Below, piece by piece: positions 26,105 to 35,773 of a stretch of 51,063 bases of DNA (position 1 is the first letter of the stretch; each line of letters begins with the position of its first letter). Source of the DNA: Calditrichia bacterium (GTDB lineage Bacteria; Calditrichota; Calditrichia; Calditrichales; Calditrichaceae); contig JALSTK010000110.1 in assembly GCA_026983775.1 (NCBI GenBank), positions 1 through 51,063 of the forward strand. The letters run 5' to 3'. The translations under genes were made by a program, and so were the position numbers. The notes beneath the pieces are model-generated. The model was given only the letters and a program-made list of their open reading frames with translations, searched no databases and was not told the origin of the DNA.

Positions 26105-28621
26105 CTATTTAATAAACAGCATCCGGTTGGTAAGAGTAATTCCCTTACTTTTTAGCTGGTATAGATATATACCGGAACTGACCGTTTTCCCCGAACTATT
26201 TTTACCCAACCATCGGGCATAATGTGTACCCGGTACGGCCTTACCGTCAAACAATGTAGCGACTTTTTGTCCCAAAATATTATAGACCGTTATTGTCATA
26301 TGCTGACCTGCGGCTCTCACGGGCACGTTAAAAGGAATCATTGTTTGCGGATTAAAGGGATTGGGATAGTTATTCCCCAAACCGAAACGATCGGCAATAA
26401 ACGAACGGTGTTCTTTAATCCCCACCGCCGTTTTAACCTGAGAGGTGTCTAACAAAACATGAACCATGGCATCGAGATCCGTAACGTTCACCAGACCGGA
26501 CGATTCCTCTACATAGGTATTCCCGTCAATCGGCTCGGATGTATCTGCGCCCAGTTTATAACCGGATCCATACCGTTTAACGCTGATATAGAAACTTTTC
26601 ATGGACGAATCAATGGTCATCTTCTTCTCAAATATCATACGGTTAAACCCGGGTTTTACATCCGCTTTTTGCAACGTTTTAAATGTAAAAAGGCTGTCCG
26701 GGGCTCCGCTGGTATCGTTTGTGGTCCAGACTTTGATCTGGATAGGAGCAATTCTTGTAACTCCGGTGGAATCCAGGAAGAAATTAACCCCTTCCAGATT
26801 TACAGGATAATATTTGGGAGTAAATTTTACATAGATAAGTTTATTCGTGGGTGCCACAATCGTCGTATCGGGAGTGGAGTCATCATAGCCGAACTCCACA
26901 ACCGTAGGAGGATAAATTTCGGCCCCTGCTACCAGGATATATCCCTCATCATTTCTGGGAAAATCGGATGTCCCTTCATATTTAATTCCCGCCTTAAGCG
27001 TATAGTCATATTCCTGAAAAGGTACAACCGCCGTGTCGGTAAAAACACTGTCCATAACTTCCCCCATCAAATGGATATAAGCATCCCCGGGGGTCGTACG
27101 CCAAACCTGATAGGTCTTTCCTTCCTCAAAATCCCAGCTCACGTGGATCGTTGTATCTTCCGGAACCGGAACAGCTTTAATTCCCGTGGGTGCCGGGATC
27201 GTCACAATCGGACTGTAGATGACAAAATCATCCACCAGCAAGCCGTAACCGATGGGCTGATCGTCGTCCGAATGGAAACGAATGCGGATATATACATCCT
27301 GCCCGGCGAAACGTGAAAGATCAAAAGGCGACATATTTTCCGGATAACCGTAAAATGTGGAAACATTAATCCAACGATCAAAGCCCTCGGGATAAACATA
27401 ATACCCACCATCATCCGAGATGCTAACGGGTTCCCATTCCGTACTATCTATGGGACGCGCCTCCACGTAAAAGAAATCTCTCGAATTTAAATCTTCATCC
27501 GGATCGGCAAAAAAGGGTAAATGATCAAAATCGAGGTAAATGGGAGTTGTATCCGGTAAAGCGATCGGTCCGGTACCGTACGCATCTTCCATCCAGGGAT
27601 TGTAGGTCGCGGTAGAATCGAATACGTCTCCGCCGTTTTGCAGAACAGCGGCATGGGTGCCCGAAGGGGTAAATTCCGATGCATAGACCGGCAAAGGATT
27701 CTCGATCGTAGCGACATGCCACAGGTCTCCGCCGAGCGGAGGGATATACACATTATCCTTACCCGTCATCCCGTCTTTTTGCCCGTCATTAAAAAAATAG
27801 AGCGAATCGTCCGAAGCCACGGTGATGCTATCGACTTCCCAACCGAACATATCCGGGCCTCCATCGGCCGTGGAATAAGCCATATCCGAAGCAAAGGCAA
27901 AACGGATCATAAACGGCTGCAAAGGTTCTACATAGTCTTTCAGGCTGATGCTCTCTTTCCGCCATTCCAACTGATCGCCGCCCCAACCGGGTATACCGAC
28001 GCCTTCGAACATACCTTGAGTCGGCTCCCCGAAAGCCCAGTCGCTGGAAATATTATAGGTGTCAAATTCCAATACATGCCAGGTCAGGCCGCTATCCGTA
28101 CTCACCCGGACATTAATGGCATCCCATCCATCGTAAGGTGCCGGTGCTCCTGCCGGATTCTCCACACTGAAGCGGTGATAGAAAGAAAAAGTCAGGTTGG
28201 TATCTGTCGTATCGGAAACCAGAATGGGGGGCGTATCCAGTACCTGATACCAGTGATTGTCGTAGCCTCCGTTGGTCCCGAGGCTGGTATCGGCCATACG
28301 CCAGGAAGAATCTCCTAGCGCTTCCCATGTATCCAGTAGCCAGTGACTCGGACCGCGTTGCGGACGGGGATCGGTTAAATCGTCACTGGTCCAGCGATGC
28401 CATTCACTGCCCGGTTCAAAATCTTCCATGAATAGAAGACCACCCGGAAATCCATTCGAAGGTTTTTTGAGAGTATGAGGCAATCTCGTATTCTTAAAGA
28501 CCGATATCTTTGTCTGTGGTGTTTGGGGTAGGATCGGATAGGCCTGGTTCTGTATACGTTCAGCTGCAGAAAGCAGGCTCACCAGGCTCATAATCGTTAA
28601 AAACAGTAAAAATTTACGCAT
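26105..28621 (-). CDS. Secreted MAM/immune-inhibitor-A-like protein with fibronectin region and sorting domain
   Basis: 838 residues. Signal peptide 1-19 (FLLFLTIMSLVSLLSAAE). Two lectin-like beta-sandwich segments resemble the MAM/immune-inhibitor-A-like or choice-of-anchor domains: one from about 60 to 270 (LLFMEDFEPGSEWHRW, FSFYHRFSVENPAG, INVRVSTDSGLTWHVL) and one ending near 480 (VYIRIRFHSDDDQPIGYG, LLVDDFVIYSP). A fibronectin-type segment follows (GIKAVPVPEDTTIHVSWDF). The end is a canonical sorting domain (LGNNYPNPFNPQTMIPFNVP, YNILGQKVATLF, SSGIYLYQL). No protease zinc motif was seen, so this is a binding module rather than an enzyme as far as I can tell. It starts behind AAGGAGG, 50 bases after the PorV-like gene, and closes operon 2. 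Confidence 0.82.
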   Translation of the reverse strand: MRKFLLFLTIMSLVSLLSAAERIQNQAYPILPQTPQTKISVFKNTRLPHTLKKPSNGFPGGLLFMEDFEPGSEWHRWTSDDLTDPRPQRGPSHWLLDTWEALGDSSWRMADTSLGTNGGYDNHWYQVLDTPPILVSDTTDTNLTFSFYHRFSVENPAGAPAPYDGWDAINVRVSTDSGLTWHVLEFDTYNISSDWAFGEPTQGMFEGVGIPGWGGDQLEWRKESISLKDYVEPLQPFMIRFAFASDMAYSTADGGPDMFGWEVDSITVASDDSLYFFNDGQKDGMTGKDNVYIPPLGGDLWHVATIENPLPVYASEFTPSGTHAAVLQNGGDVFDSTATYNPWMEDAYGTGPIALPDTTPIYLDFDHLPFFADPDEDLNSRDFFYVEARPIDSTEWEPVSISDDGGYYVYPEGFDRWINVSTFYGYPENMSPFDLSRFAGQDVYIRIRFHSDDDQPIGYGLLVDDFVIYSPIVTIPAPTGIKAVPVPEDTTIHVSWDFEEGKTYQVWRTTPGDAYIHLMGEVMDSVFTDTAVVPFQEYDYTLKAGIKYEGTSDFPRNDEGYILVAGAEIYPPTVVEFGYDDSTPDTTIVAPTNKLIYVKFTPKYYPVNLEGVNFFLDSTGVTRIAPIQIKVWTTNDTSGAPDSLFTFKTLQKADVKPGFNRMIFEKKMTIDSSMKSFYISVKRYGSGYKLGADTSEPIDGNTYVEESSGLVNVTDLDAMVHVLLDTSQVKTAVGIKEHRSFIADRFGLGNNYPNPFNPQTMIPFNVPVRAAGQHMTITVYNILGQKVATLFDGKAVPGTHYARWLGKNSSGKTVSSGIYLYQLKSKGITLTNRMLFIK

Positions 28622-28671
28622 TCAAATTCCTCCTTAAAACGTTTGTTTTACATACCTTTTAATGATTCAAC

Positions 28672-29691
28672 TTAAAATAAAAAGTCAAAGCCATAATTAT
28701 GAACATATCCCAGCAAACCGTAGTCGTTAAAGGCATAATTCATCCTGGCATGAATGCCCAGTTTACTGAAATTTAAACCTATTCCCGCCGTAAACCTGGC
28801 TTCATCATAATTGTCTTTATAACCGACGCGAAAGGCGACAAATTGATTCCATTCGTATTCCAACCCCATATTATAACGCAGGTAGTGATCCGTCGGGTCA
28901 TTCGCTTCCAAAGCAACGGTCAGCCGGTTTGTATCATCGTGAAGGATTTCGGAATTCTTACCAAGCACATCGAGAGCGATTCCCATACGGAAAACCAATG
29001 GAATCGGCCACTCTTCGGTTTTAAGACGGGCCCCCGCCTGATAGGAGGTTGAAGTGGAGCTGTTGGTATAATCCATATCCAGTTCCGGACCGTCCAATTT
29101 CATTTTTCCGCCGAAATTCGTTAGGGCCATACCCAACTTTATTCCGTAGATACCCGTATCAAACTGGGAGCCCACATCAAAGGCAATAGTAGATGCTTTT
29201 TCCAGAGAAAGTCTTTCCGTTATATATTTGACGGTTACGCCCAGATCAAAACGGGTGGTCAGGCTTCTGGAAAGGCTAATTCCGATGGAGGAAGAAGCCG
29301 CGTCGAAAGTTTGTCCCGTACCTTCCGGTTCATCAATCGTGGTCATTTCCATACTCCCCGAATTGAGATAGAGGACGGAAAGGCCAACCGTATTATCCGC
29401 ATCAATGGGAATGGTAATCCCTAAAAAATTATAAGTAATACCCGCGAACAACTGGGTTCTGGCCACCCCTAAGGAAGGACGGCCGATCTTCTGAATACCC
29501 GCGGGATTCCAATACATAGCGGAAACGTCGGAAGCCAGAGCCGCATAGGCATCTCCGAGTGCCGTGCCCCTGGCTCCCGCGCCCAGTTTTAAAAACTGGC
29601 CCATCGAGGTAGCCACCTTGGATAGTTCCGTTTGAGCCAGGAGAGGCAGCGTGAATATGAGTATCCATCCTATGATATTTTTTAACTTCAT
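28672..29691 (-). CDS. PorV/PorQ-family outer-membrane beta-barrel protein (operon 2)
   Basis: 339 residues. Signal peptide 1-20 (IIGWILIFTLPLLAQ). The family hallmark is clear: FLKLGAGARGTALGDAYAAL followed by VSAMYWNPAGIQ. The rest is a predicted barrel ending in NYGFDFLF with a terminal aromatic. It is closer to the textbook PorV pattern than the copy in operon 1 (GARGTALGDAY compared with GARYLAMGGAN). The gene starts behind TAGGAG, 23 bases after the giant protein, and precedes the MAM-like cargo. The likely role is a T9SS shuttle or a structural partner of the neighbouring receptor; which one is not visible. Confidence 0.87.
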   Translation of the reverse strand: MKLKNIIGWILIFTLPLLAQTELSKVATSMGQFLKLGAGARGTALGDAYAALASDVSAMYWNPAGIQKIGRPSLGVARTQLFAGITYNFLGITIPIDADNTVGLSVLYLNSGSMEMTTIDEPEGTGQTFDAASSSIGISLSRSLTTRFDLGVTVKYITERLSLEKASTIAFDVGSQFDTGIYGIKLGMALTNFGGKMKLDGPELDMDYTNSSTSTSYQAGARLKTEEWPIPLVFRMGIALDVLGKNSEILHDDTNRLTVALEANDPTDHYLRYNMGLEYEWNQFVAFRVGYKDNYDEARFTAGIGLNFSKLGIHARMNYAFNDYGLLGYVHNYGFDFLF

Positions 29692-29714
29692 TGAATCACT
29701 CCTAAACTTTCAAA

Positions 29715-32700
29715 TCACTTAATCACCACAAATTTACCGGTGTATTTTTGGCCGTTGTCCGCTTTTACCACATACACATAGAGTCCGGGGGCCGCTTCCT
29801 GTCGGTTGACGGTCAGCAAATCCCAATCTTCACTGCCATCGAAAGGACTATCATGATGAAGGGTAATCACTTTTTCACCGGATACCGTAAAAATATAGAT
29901 ATCACATTTATTCGGTAAATTGGTAAACTGCAGTTTGCGAACAAAATAGTCATTCTCCCAGGCGGCATGCACGATATAAGGGTTCGGGACCACTTTAACC
30001 TTTTTTATTGAGTTTTTAGATACCTTTTTAACCCGGAATACTTCTTTTGTGTTGACCAGAAAGCCGTCACCGCGTTCAAAAGGTTTGCGTACCGGCATCA
30101 TCAGTGTATCGCCCGCAGCCCAGTCCCGATCGGCCGAAATCAAATTTCCGTCAGCATCATAGGTATTGGGCAAAACCCAATCCAGAGTAAACAACAGAGA
30201 GAGTCTGTATTGGTCATTGTCCGGAGCTTCCGGCAGATGATTTTCATACACATAAAATTTAGTTCCTGGTTTGAATTCCGTGGCAGCGTAACCCACCAAA
30301 CGTCCCTTGCGGTGCGTGACCGTATTCCAGACCTGAAAAGGTACCATGAAGCGGGATTGATTGCCGTTATTGGTAATATAAACGCTGTCGGCATTCTCCC
30401 CGGTAAAAAGCAACATATAATCCGATCTGGTCGGCGGGGAATTTAGAGAAGCGGTGGACAATTTATAGGTACACCGGGAATTAGGAGTCCAGTAAGCGTC
30501 TTCCTTCATTAAAATAATATCGGTACTCATCTGGATTCCCCAGCGCAAACCGTCGAAAATCGGAGGGGCTTCCGGCTGTTCCAGATCTTTGGACCATTCC
30601 TTACTGTTGGTAACCAGTGTATCGCCCTTATCTTGATCATAAATCGTATAGCGTTGCGAACCCGGAATTATTTTGGTATCGGCCGGCGGATCGTAATAGT
30701 CACAATCGAAGGTAATCTCATAAACGTCACCGGTCACTGCCTTAGGATCAATCACTTCAACCGTAAAAATACCGTTGCCTATCGTTCCTTCCTTTTTCAC
30801 CACCTGCAAATCCGCCATTTCGGCATTACTGGCCGGACGGTGGGGAATTACTTTTACAATATGGGGTAAATTGGTACTATTCGCCAGAAAGTTTTCCAGC
30901 GAAGGGACTGTAAAGGTCAGCGATTTATGAGCCCCGGAACTATCCGGGTCAAGGATCGCATCATTGGGGATAAATCCACGGTCGTATGCGCAAACCGCAT
31001 AAATATACTCCCGCCCGTTTTCAACATTTGTATCCTCGAATTTATATTTTAATCCCGTATCATCACCGAGATAGCGGTGAGGAGCCACGCGGTCGTAGCC
31101 GACGATTCCGTCCTTTTTATCAAATTGGGCAATCGGTTCCCAATAGGTGGTATTGGTTTCTCCGTCATAAATTTTTGTACCCCAGGTGAGCCCGTTATCG
31201 GAGCTCCTATAAATTCTGTATCCTTCAAAATCTTTAATACCGGTAATGATATCCTTATCCTGGACGGAGAGGGCATCCCAATAAAGGGTTATTTTCCGAT
31301 CGTCTTCTTTCGCAATTACGTGAGGTGCTCTGGGCGGTCTGGTGCCCTGATAGTTATTGTCGTACATGATCTGAGCGATACGGGCATTGGCGATCAGGTC
31401 GTCTTCATTTTCGCCCATCAGTATACAAAAAGAGAAAGGTACCGAATCACCGCTGGCAATATTGAAAGGGCCGGAACCCATAATGAACACACAATCCAGT
31501 CCGTCCGGATAATCATAAATCAGTCCTTCGACCGAATCAAAACGCGGATTGAGCTTTCCGTAACCGACCTCACTCCGATACGGATGAAAATAGTGCAATG
31601 AATCATAGGGAGAAAGATTACTCGTATCTCCGGCAATTATTTTGTATTGAATTTCTTCCTTATTGGGAGCGACCGGGGTTTGACCGTCCCCTGACCAGGG
31701 TCCCTGGTTGGGGCTTTCATCCCGGGCCCCGGGACGGAAGTACCAGTCAAACCAATGCCAGCTGGTCAGCCCTAATTTATCTCCCTGATGTACATCAATC
31801 ACTCCGTCCGCATCCAGATCGATGTCTTCCGCGGCAGTCGGCGTGTCCAATAATTTCACGGCGGAATAGGCCAGGTTTTTATCTCCCACATAGGGATTAG
31901 AATGGTCGCCATCCAGATCGTAAATGTAGCCGAAATCCCAATCCGTATTATAAGACATCATATCGTCATCATTCGTCCGGCCGGCATAACTTCCATTGGC
32001 CAGACGATTATAGGCATCCACATCAAAATAGAACCCGGCAAACACATTCTCATAATCATACTGAGATTCATTGATCAGGGTCATTTTAAAAAAGATGATG
32101 TCTTCGGAGATACTGGCCCCGTAAGAATAACCCGACACTTTGGCTTTGATACCCGTAGGATATCCCTGATTGGGGTCTACATCCCGGGTGGCCAACCGAT
32201 CGTCGAATTCAAAATAAATATCCTGATCGGATACAAAAACGCCGGGTAGTTCCTTTTTTCCTGAAGAATCAGCAGGATCCAGCGCCCAGGGCCCGGGCCA
32301 GGTTCGCTGCTCATCCGTCCCGGGCCAGGTTTCCGGAATGTCACTGGTGGCAATGAGGGGATATTGATCCTCTTCATTGGTATATAGGCCTAATTTACCG
32401 TAATACTCGCCGGCAGTGGCCAAAGGGTTATGCAAGCGGATGCGGGCGTCTTCCACGGCCTCCCAGTCCGTACGATTCAGATTGGGAGTACGATCAAACC
32501 ATGATTCCGATACCGTGGCTCCCCAATAGGTCGTATCCGTGCCCATGGTTTCGAAATCCTGATTTTTTATATTATAATGTTTCTTTTGACCAACTGCCCA
32601 GGGGTAGGGATTTCCATTGGCATCCTTACCCGGCACACCCAGTACGAGCGATAAATTCGAAATATACTGAAAGTCGCCCCATAATCCCTGAGGAGAGGCC

Positions 32701-32888
32701 GTACCGGAAAAGATTCCGTAATTTTCTACGGCTATTTTCAGTTTTCCTTTATCTAAATAGGCTCTGGCCCGGTTAAGTAACGGATCGGTAATGGCCGTCT
32801 TTCTCAAAGCCTGATTTTTTTTCACCGGCTCCATGGCAAGAACCAGCATCCCACTCAGGAATATGAATAAAATCGTTTTTTTGATCAT
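29715..32888 (-). CDS. Giant secreted protein with fibronectin-like region and sorting domain (operon 2)
   Basis: 1057 residues from the ATG at 32888, which follows AAGGTG at good spacing; an in-frame GTG nine bases upstream overlaps that site. Signal peptide about 1-20 (TILFIFLSGMLVLAME). Position-by-position features match the proteins at 970 and 8561 although identity is low: SDQDIYFEFDD, YGASISEDIIFFKMTLINES, an acidic loop (DLDADGVIDVHQGD), IMGSGPFNIASGD, fibronectin-like FEGYRIYRSSDNG, and VEVIDPKAVTGDVYEITFD. The end is a sorting domain of the normal length (VVPNPYIVHAAW, FTVSGEKVITL, APGLYVYVVK, ending KFVVIK). It lies 47 bases after a TonB-dependent receptor and 23 before a PorV-like gene, the same position as the operon 1 paralogue. 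Function unknown; a surface partner of the receptor is my inference. Confidence 0.85.
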   Translation of the reverse strand: MIKKTILFIFLSGMLVLAMEPVKKNQALRKTAITDPLLNRARAYLDKGKLKIAVENYGIFSGTASPQGLWGDFQYISNLSLVLGVPGKDANGNPYPWAVGQKKHYNIKNQDFETMGTDTTYWGATVSESWFDRTPNLNRTDWEAVEDARIRLHNPLATAGEYYGKLGLYTNEEDQYPLIATSDIPETWPGTDEQRTWPGPWALDPADSSGKKELPGVFVSDQDIYFEFDDRLATRDVDPNQGYPTGIKAKVSGYSYGASISEDIIFFKMTLINESQYDYENVFAGFYFDVDAYNRLANGSYAGRTNDDDMMSYNTDWDFGYIYDLDGDHSNPYVGDKNLAYSAVKLLDTPTAAEDIDLDADGVIDVHQGDKLGLTSWHWFDWYFRPGARDESPNQGPWSGDGQTPVAPNKEEIQYKIIAGDTSNLSPYDSLHYFHPYRSEVGYGKLNPRFDSVEGLIYDYPDGLDCVFIMGSGPFNIASGDSVPFSFCILMGENEDDLIANARIAQIMYDNNYQGTRPPRAPHVIAKEDDRKITLYWDALSVQDKDIITGIKDFEGYRIYRSSDNGLTWGTKIYDGETNTTYWEPIAQFDKKDGIVGYDRVAPHRYLGDDTGLKYKFEDTNVENGREYIYAVCAYDRGFIPNDAILDPDSSGAHKSLTFTVPSLENFLANSTNLPHIVKVIPHRPASNAEMADLQVVKKEGTIGNGIFTVEVIDPKAVTGDVYEITFDCDYYDPPADTKIIPGSQRYTIYDQDKGDTLVTNSKEWSKDLEQPEAPPIFDGLRWGIQMSTDIILMKEDAYWTPNSRCTYKLSTASLNSPPTRSDYMLLFTGENADSVYITNNGNQSRFMVPFQVWNTVTHRKGRLVGYAATEFKPGTKFYVYENHLPEAPDNDQYRLSLLFTLDWVLPNTYDADGNLISADRDWAAGDTLMMPVRKPFERGDGFLVNTKEVFRVKKVSKNSIKKVKVVPNPYIVHAAWENDYFVRKLQFTNLPNKCDIYIFTVSGEKVITLHHDSPFDGSEDWDLLTVNRQEAAPGLYVYVVKADNGQKYTGKFVVIK

Positions 32889-32935
32889 GTAAAACACCTT
32901 ACTTACTATTCATCTCTTTAACTTTTATTAAGAAA

Positions 32936-35668
32936 CTAAAAATTGATCTCCAGTGAAAAATCAACCTGCCGGCGGCGACCGTAATAATAGGGCCGGTCGA
33001 AGTAGGTTTTAGAAAGAATACCTTTTTTGATCAGTTCGTTTAAGCGCGTCCCCGGGTCATCCGCTTTTCCGGTTTCCGGATAGATATCAAGAGCGTTTTT
33101 CCAGTCAAATAAATTCTGAACCATTACTCCGAATATGAGTCGGGCTCCCATTACTTTTACAGATTTTTGATATCTGAAATTGGCCGTAATATTCCAGGGA
33201 CCCCGCTCGGAATTCGTTTCACCGGGCACATTCCCGATGATCGGCGTATAGGGGAATCCGCTCATAGCGAGGAACATTAAATCGAAACGTGAATTTTCCA
33301 GGGGATGAATCGTAGAAAATTGCAGACCGGCTCCCGGACCAAAGCGATAGGAATATGAAGCGCTGATGTCATGAGTCCGGTCATAAGACATGAGCAGCTC
33401 CCGCTTGGGCATGGTACGCGGTGTATCGGTTTCCCGGTAACCTTCCCAGGGATCACGCCGGTTGGCGGTAGCTCTGGAGTTGGTATACTGGATGATCAGT
33501 GACGAAATCCGGCCCTGGTAACGTAAAACCAGGTCCACTCCCCGGGCGGTTGCATAATCGGTATTTAAGAATATGGTGTAAGAGTACGGAAACTGAGGAA
33601 CCCTTTCCGTAGAAGTCAACTCCGAATATTCCTTAGACCAACCGATGATCTGAGCAATTACATGTTCGCTCAAGCCCACATTTAAACCGAATTCATAGGC
33701 GGTCATCCGTTCCATACTTAAACCGGAATTCCCAACCAGAGGAGAATAGGTTTTAATATCTTTGGTAGGATTCATATATTTATTGCGGTAGGTCGGCGTC
33801 TGGGTAAAACGTCCGTAACCGAAAGTAAAGGTTGCATTATCGGTAATAATCTGGGAAAAACCGATACGCGGGCTCCAGGAATACTCCCATTTACTATTAA
33901 CCAGTTTGCGTTCCGCCTCTGTTGCCCAGGGATCATTCCAGTACTGGGCATGAGCATTTAGCATATCGAGACGCATACCGAGATGAATGGTCATATAATC
34001 GTATTCGATCAAATCCTGGACATAAAAAGCCATCTCTTCCGGATGCCGTTTATATTTCTCCACATAGGGGTTCTGGAGCCAGGGTAGCTGAATTTCATTA
34101 ATCATAATTGTGTGTCGTCTGTAAGAGGCTCCGGCTTTCACTTCATGATGTTTGGTTACCTGGGATAAAAAACTTAACAATCCTTCATACGTATCCGAAT
34201 AACTGTGATGATAGTACCGGTCATTACCTTTTACATAGTACTCATACCAGAAAGGGTTATGTTCATAGTCATCATCATATCCCGGCTCTTTATACTCATT
34301 CGGAGAGAGATATCTGCCATTGACCGAACCGTTATCCGTTACACCGATAAACATCTTCTGATAAAAGCGAGACATCTTTAACGTATAAAAACTCTTCTTT
34401 GACAATTGGTGATTGAAGATCAAGGCCTGACGGTCGGAAGTCTGTGTATCGATATTGCGACCGGCTTCATAATACTGATACCAGAGATTGGCACCGTTCG
34501 CCGTACGAAAAGTGGTTTTTAAATTCCAGTTGGAAAACGAAGCCTTCATGGCATTGTTGATATGCCAGGTCAGTTTTCCATACAAATCCCAGGTATAGCG
34601 GAAGCCCATCTGGTGCCAATCAGGGATCGTATCCAGTTTATTGTAATGGGCATTATGGGGATCATCGGGATGGGCGCTGTCATAAAGGGAATCGTCGAAT
34701 TGGTAAACCCGGTAGGCCGAACCGAGGCGATGACCGGTAACAATAAACCTTAGTTTGCTGTTTGTAAAGGGTACGGGACCGCCGAATCCTCCTGAGATTT
34801 CACGATAATCTCTTAAGAAATCCTGCCTCTGCGGCGACAGATCGATTCTGGCTCCGGGATTGACCGTCTCACTGAACAGGGCCGGTAAATTAGAAGGATT
34901 AGAAGAAGCCAGCTTGATCTGTCCGCTTAAGTGATCGGGACCGTCCTTGGTGATGATATTAATCATACTGGACATGGCACCGCCGTATTCGGCATCGAAC
35001 ACACCGGTTTTGATATCCACCTGTTCCACGGCGAAATCATTCAATTCCGTCCAGGAATATTTTGAGCCGTAAAAAGGATTGACGATATACATACCGTCGA
35101 TGGTATAACCGATTTCCCCGGAACGGCCGCCGCGTACATGGATCTCTTCTATACCGCGATCCTCGAATCCGGCAATACCCTGCAAACTGCTTTCGATCTG
35201 TATGACACCGGCCTGGGCGGCAACCATTTGGGAAAAATCCTGAACCGGCATGGCGCGCAGGTCTTCGGCCTGAATAGTAATTTTCTTAGTGGTTTCATCT
35301 TTTTGGACTTTAAATCCATGGGCAACTACTTCGATGGTTTCACCCTGCTCGATGGCTTCCCTTAATTGAAAATTAATTTTCGTCGTCTGATCCAGGATAA
35401 CTTGTACGCCTTTTTTGCGAACGGTTTCATAACCGATATAGTTAGCCTCTATCGTATAGGTACCCACCGGAATATTAATGATAAAAAAGTCGCCGTCCGC
35501 ATCTGTGGAAGCTCCTAAATTGGTACCGACGACGATTACATTGGCTCCGGCCAGGGGCTCGCGTGTTTTGGCATCCAGCACCCTGCCGGCCAGTTTACCC
35601 GTAGTACCGGCCCTCAGGCTAACCGTTAAGAAGAAAAATATGAGAATGATATAACTAATCCGTTTCAT
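32936..35668 (-). CDS. TonB-dependent outer-membrane receptor with carboxypeptidase-regulatory-like domain (operon 2)
   Basis: 910 residues from the ATG at 35668 (MKRISYIILIFFFLTVSLRA), which gives a clean signal peptide; an upstream in-frame ATG would place a hairpin and non-signal residues in front and was rejected. Domains: CarboxypepD_reg-like at about 23-110 (LAGRVLDAKTREPLAGANVI, DADGDFFIINIPVG), plug at about 120-250 (IHVRGGRSGEIGYTIDG, KTGVFDAEYGGAMSSMI), then a barrel ending in RRRQVDFSLEINF. The plug and barrel motifs parallel the receptor of operon 1. It opens operon 2 (receptor, giant protein, PorV-like, MAM-like). The ribosome binding site is a weak GGTGG. The imported ligand is unknown. 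Confidence 0.9.
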   Translation of the reverse strand: MKRISYIILIFFFLTVSLRAGTTGKLAGRVLDAKTREPLAGANVIVVGTNLGASTDADGDFFIINIPVGTYTIEANYIGYETVRKKGVQVILDQTTKINFQLREAIEQGETIEVVAHGFKVQKDETTKKITIQAEDLRAMPVQDFSQMVAAQAGVIQIESSLQGIAGFEDRGIEEIHVRGGRSGEIGYTIDGMYIVNPFYGSKYSWTELNDFAVEQVDIKTGVFDAEYGGAMSSMINIITKDGPDHLSGQIKLASSNPSNLPALFSETVNPGARIDLSPQRQDFLRDYREISGGFGGPVPFTNSKLRFIVTGHRLGSAYRVYQFDDSLYDSAHPDDPHNAHYNKLDTIPDWHQMGFRYTWDLYGKLTWHINNAMKASFSNWNLKTTFRTANGANLWYQYYEAGRNIDTQTSDRQALIFNHQLSKKSFYTLKMSRFYQKMFIGVTDNGSVNGRYLSPNEYKEPGYDDDYEHNPFWYEYYVKGNDRYYHHSYSDTYEGLLSFLSQVTKHHEVKAGASYRRHTIMINEIQLPWLQNPYVEKYKRHPEEMAFYVQDLIEYDYMTIHLGMRLDMLNAHAQYWNDPWATEAERKLVNSKWEYSWSPRIGFSQIITDNATFTFGYGRFTQTPTYRNKYMNPTKDIKTYSPLVGNSGLSMERMTAYEFGLNVGLSEHVIAQIIGWSKEYSELTSTERVPQFPYSYTIFLNTDYATARGVDLVLRYQGRISSLIIQYTNSRATANRRDPWEGYRETDTPRTMPKRELLMSYDRTHDISASYSYRFGPGAGLQFSTIHPLENSRFDLMFLAMSGFPYTPIIGNVPGETNSERGPWNITANFRYQKSVKVMGARLIFGVMVQNLFDWKNALDIYPETGKADDPGTRLNELIKKGILSKTYFDRPYYYGRRRQVDFSLEINF

Positions 35669-35705
35669 AAGCCACCATATAATATCGTTTTTACAAATAA
35701 ATAAG

Positions 35706-35733
35706 AAATGGCAGGTGTCGGAACCTACCATTT
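35706..35733 (-). terminator. Hairpin between the Asp-box genes and operon 2
   Basis: On the minus strand AAATGGTAGGT (35733-35723) pairs with ACCTGCCATTT (35716-35706) through one T-G wobble, with a six-base loop. It is followed by CTTATTTATTTG, only a loose T-tract. It lies 40 bases after the stop of the Asp-box gene and 37 bases before the receptor ATG, so it could be a terminator, an attenuator or an RNA-stability element. Confidence 0.5.
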
Positions 35734-35773
35734 CGTTTTGAATTAGTATTTCGTCATTTGACAGGGGTACGGA

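Noticed and set aside
22178-27316. Many long plus-strand frames across the protease and MAM-like genes (for example 26459-27316)
   Set aside because: They are antisense to genes with clear catalytic or sorting motifs and show no family features themselves.
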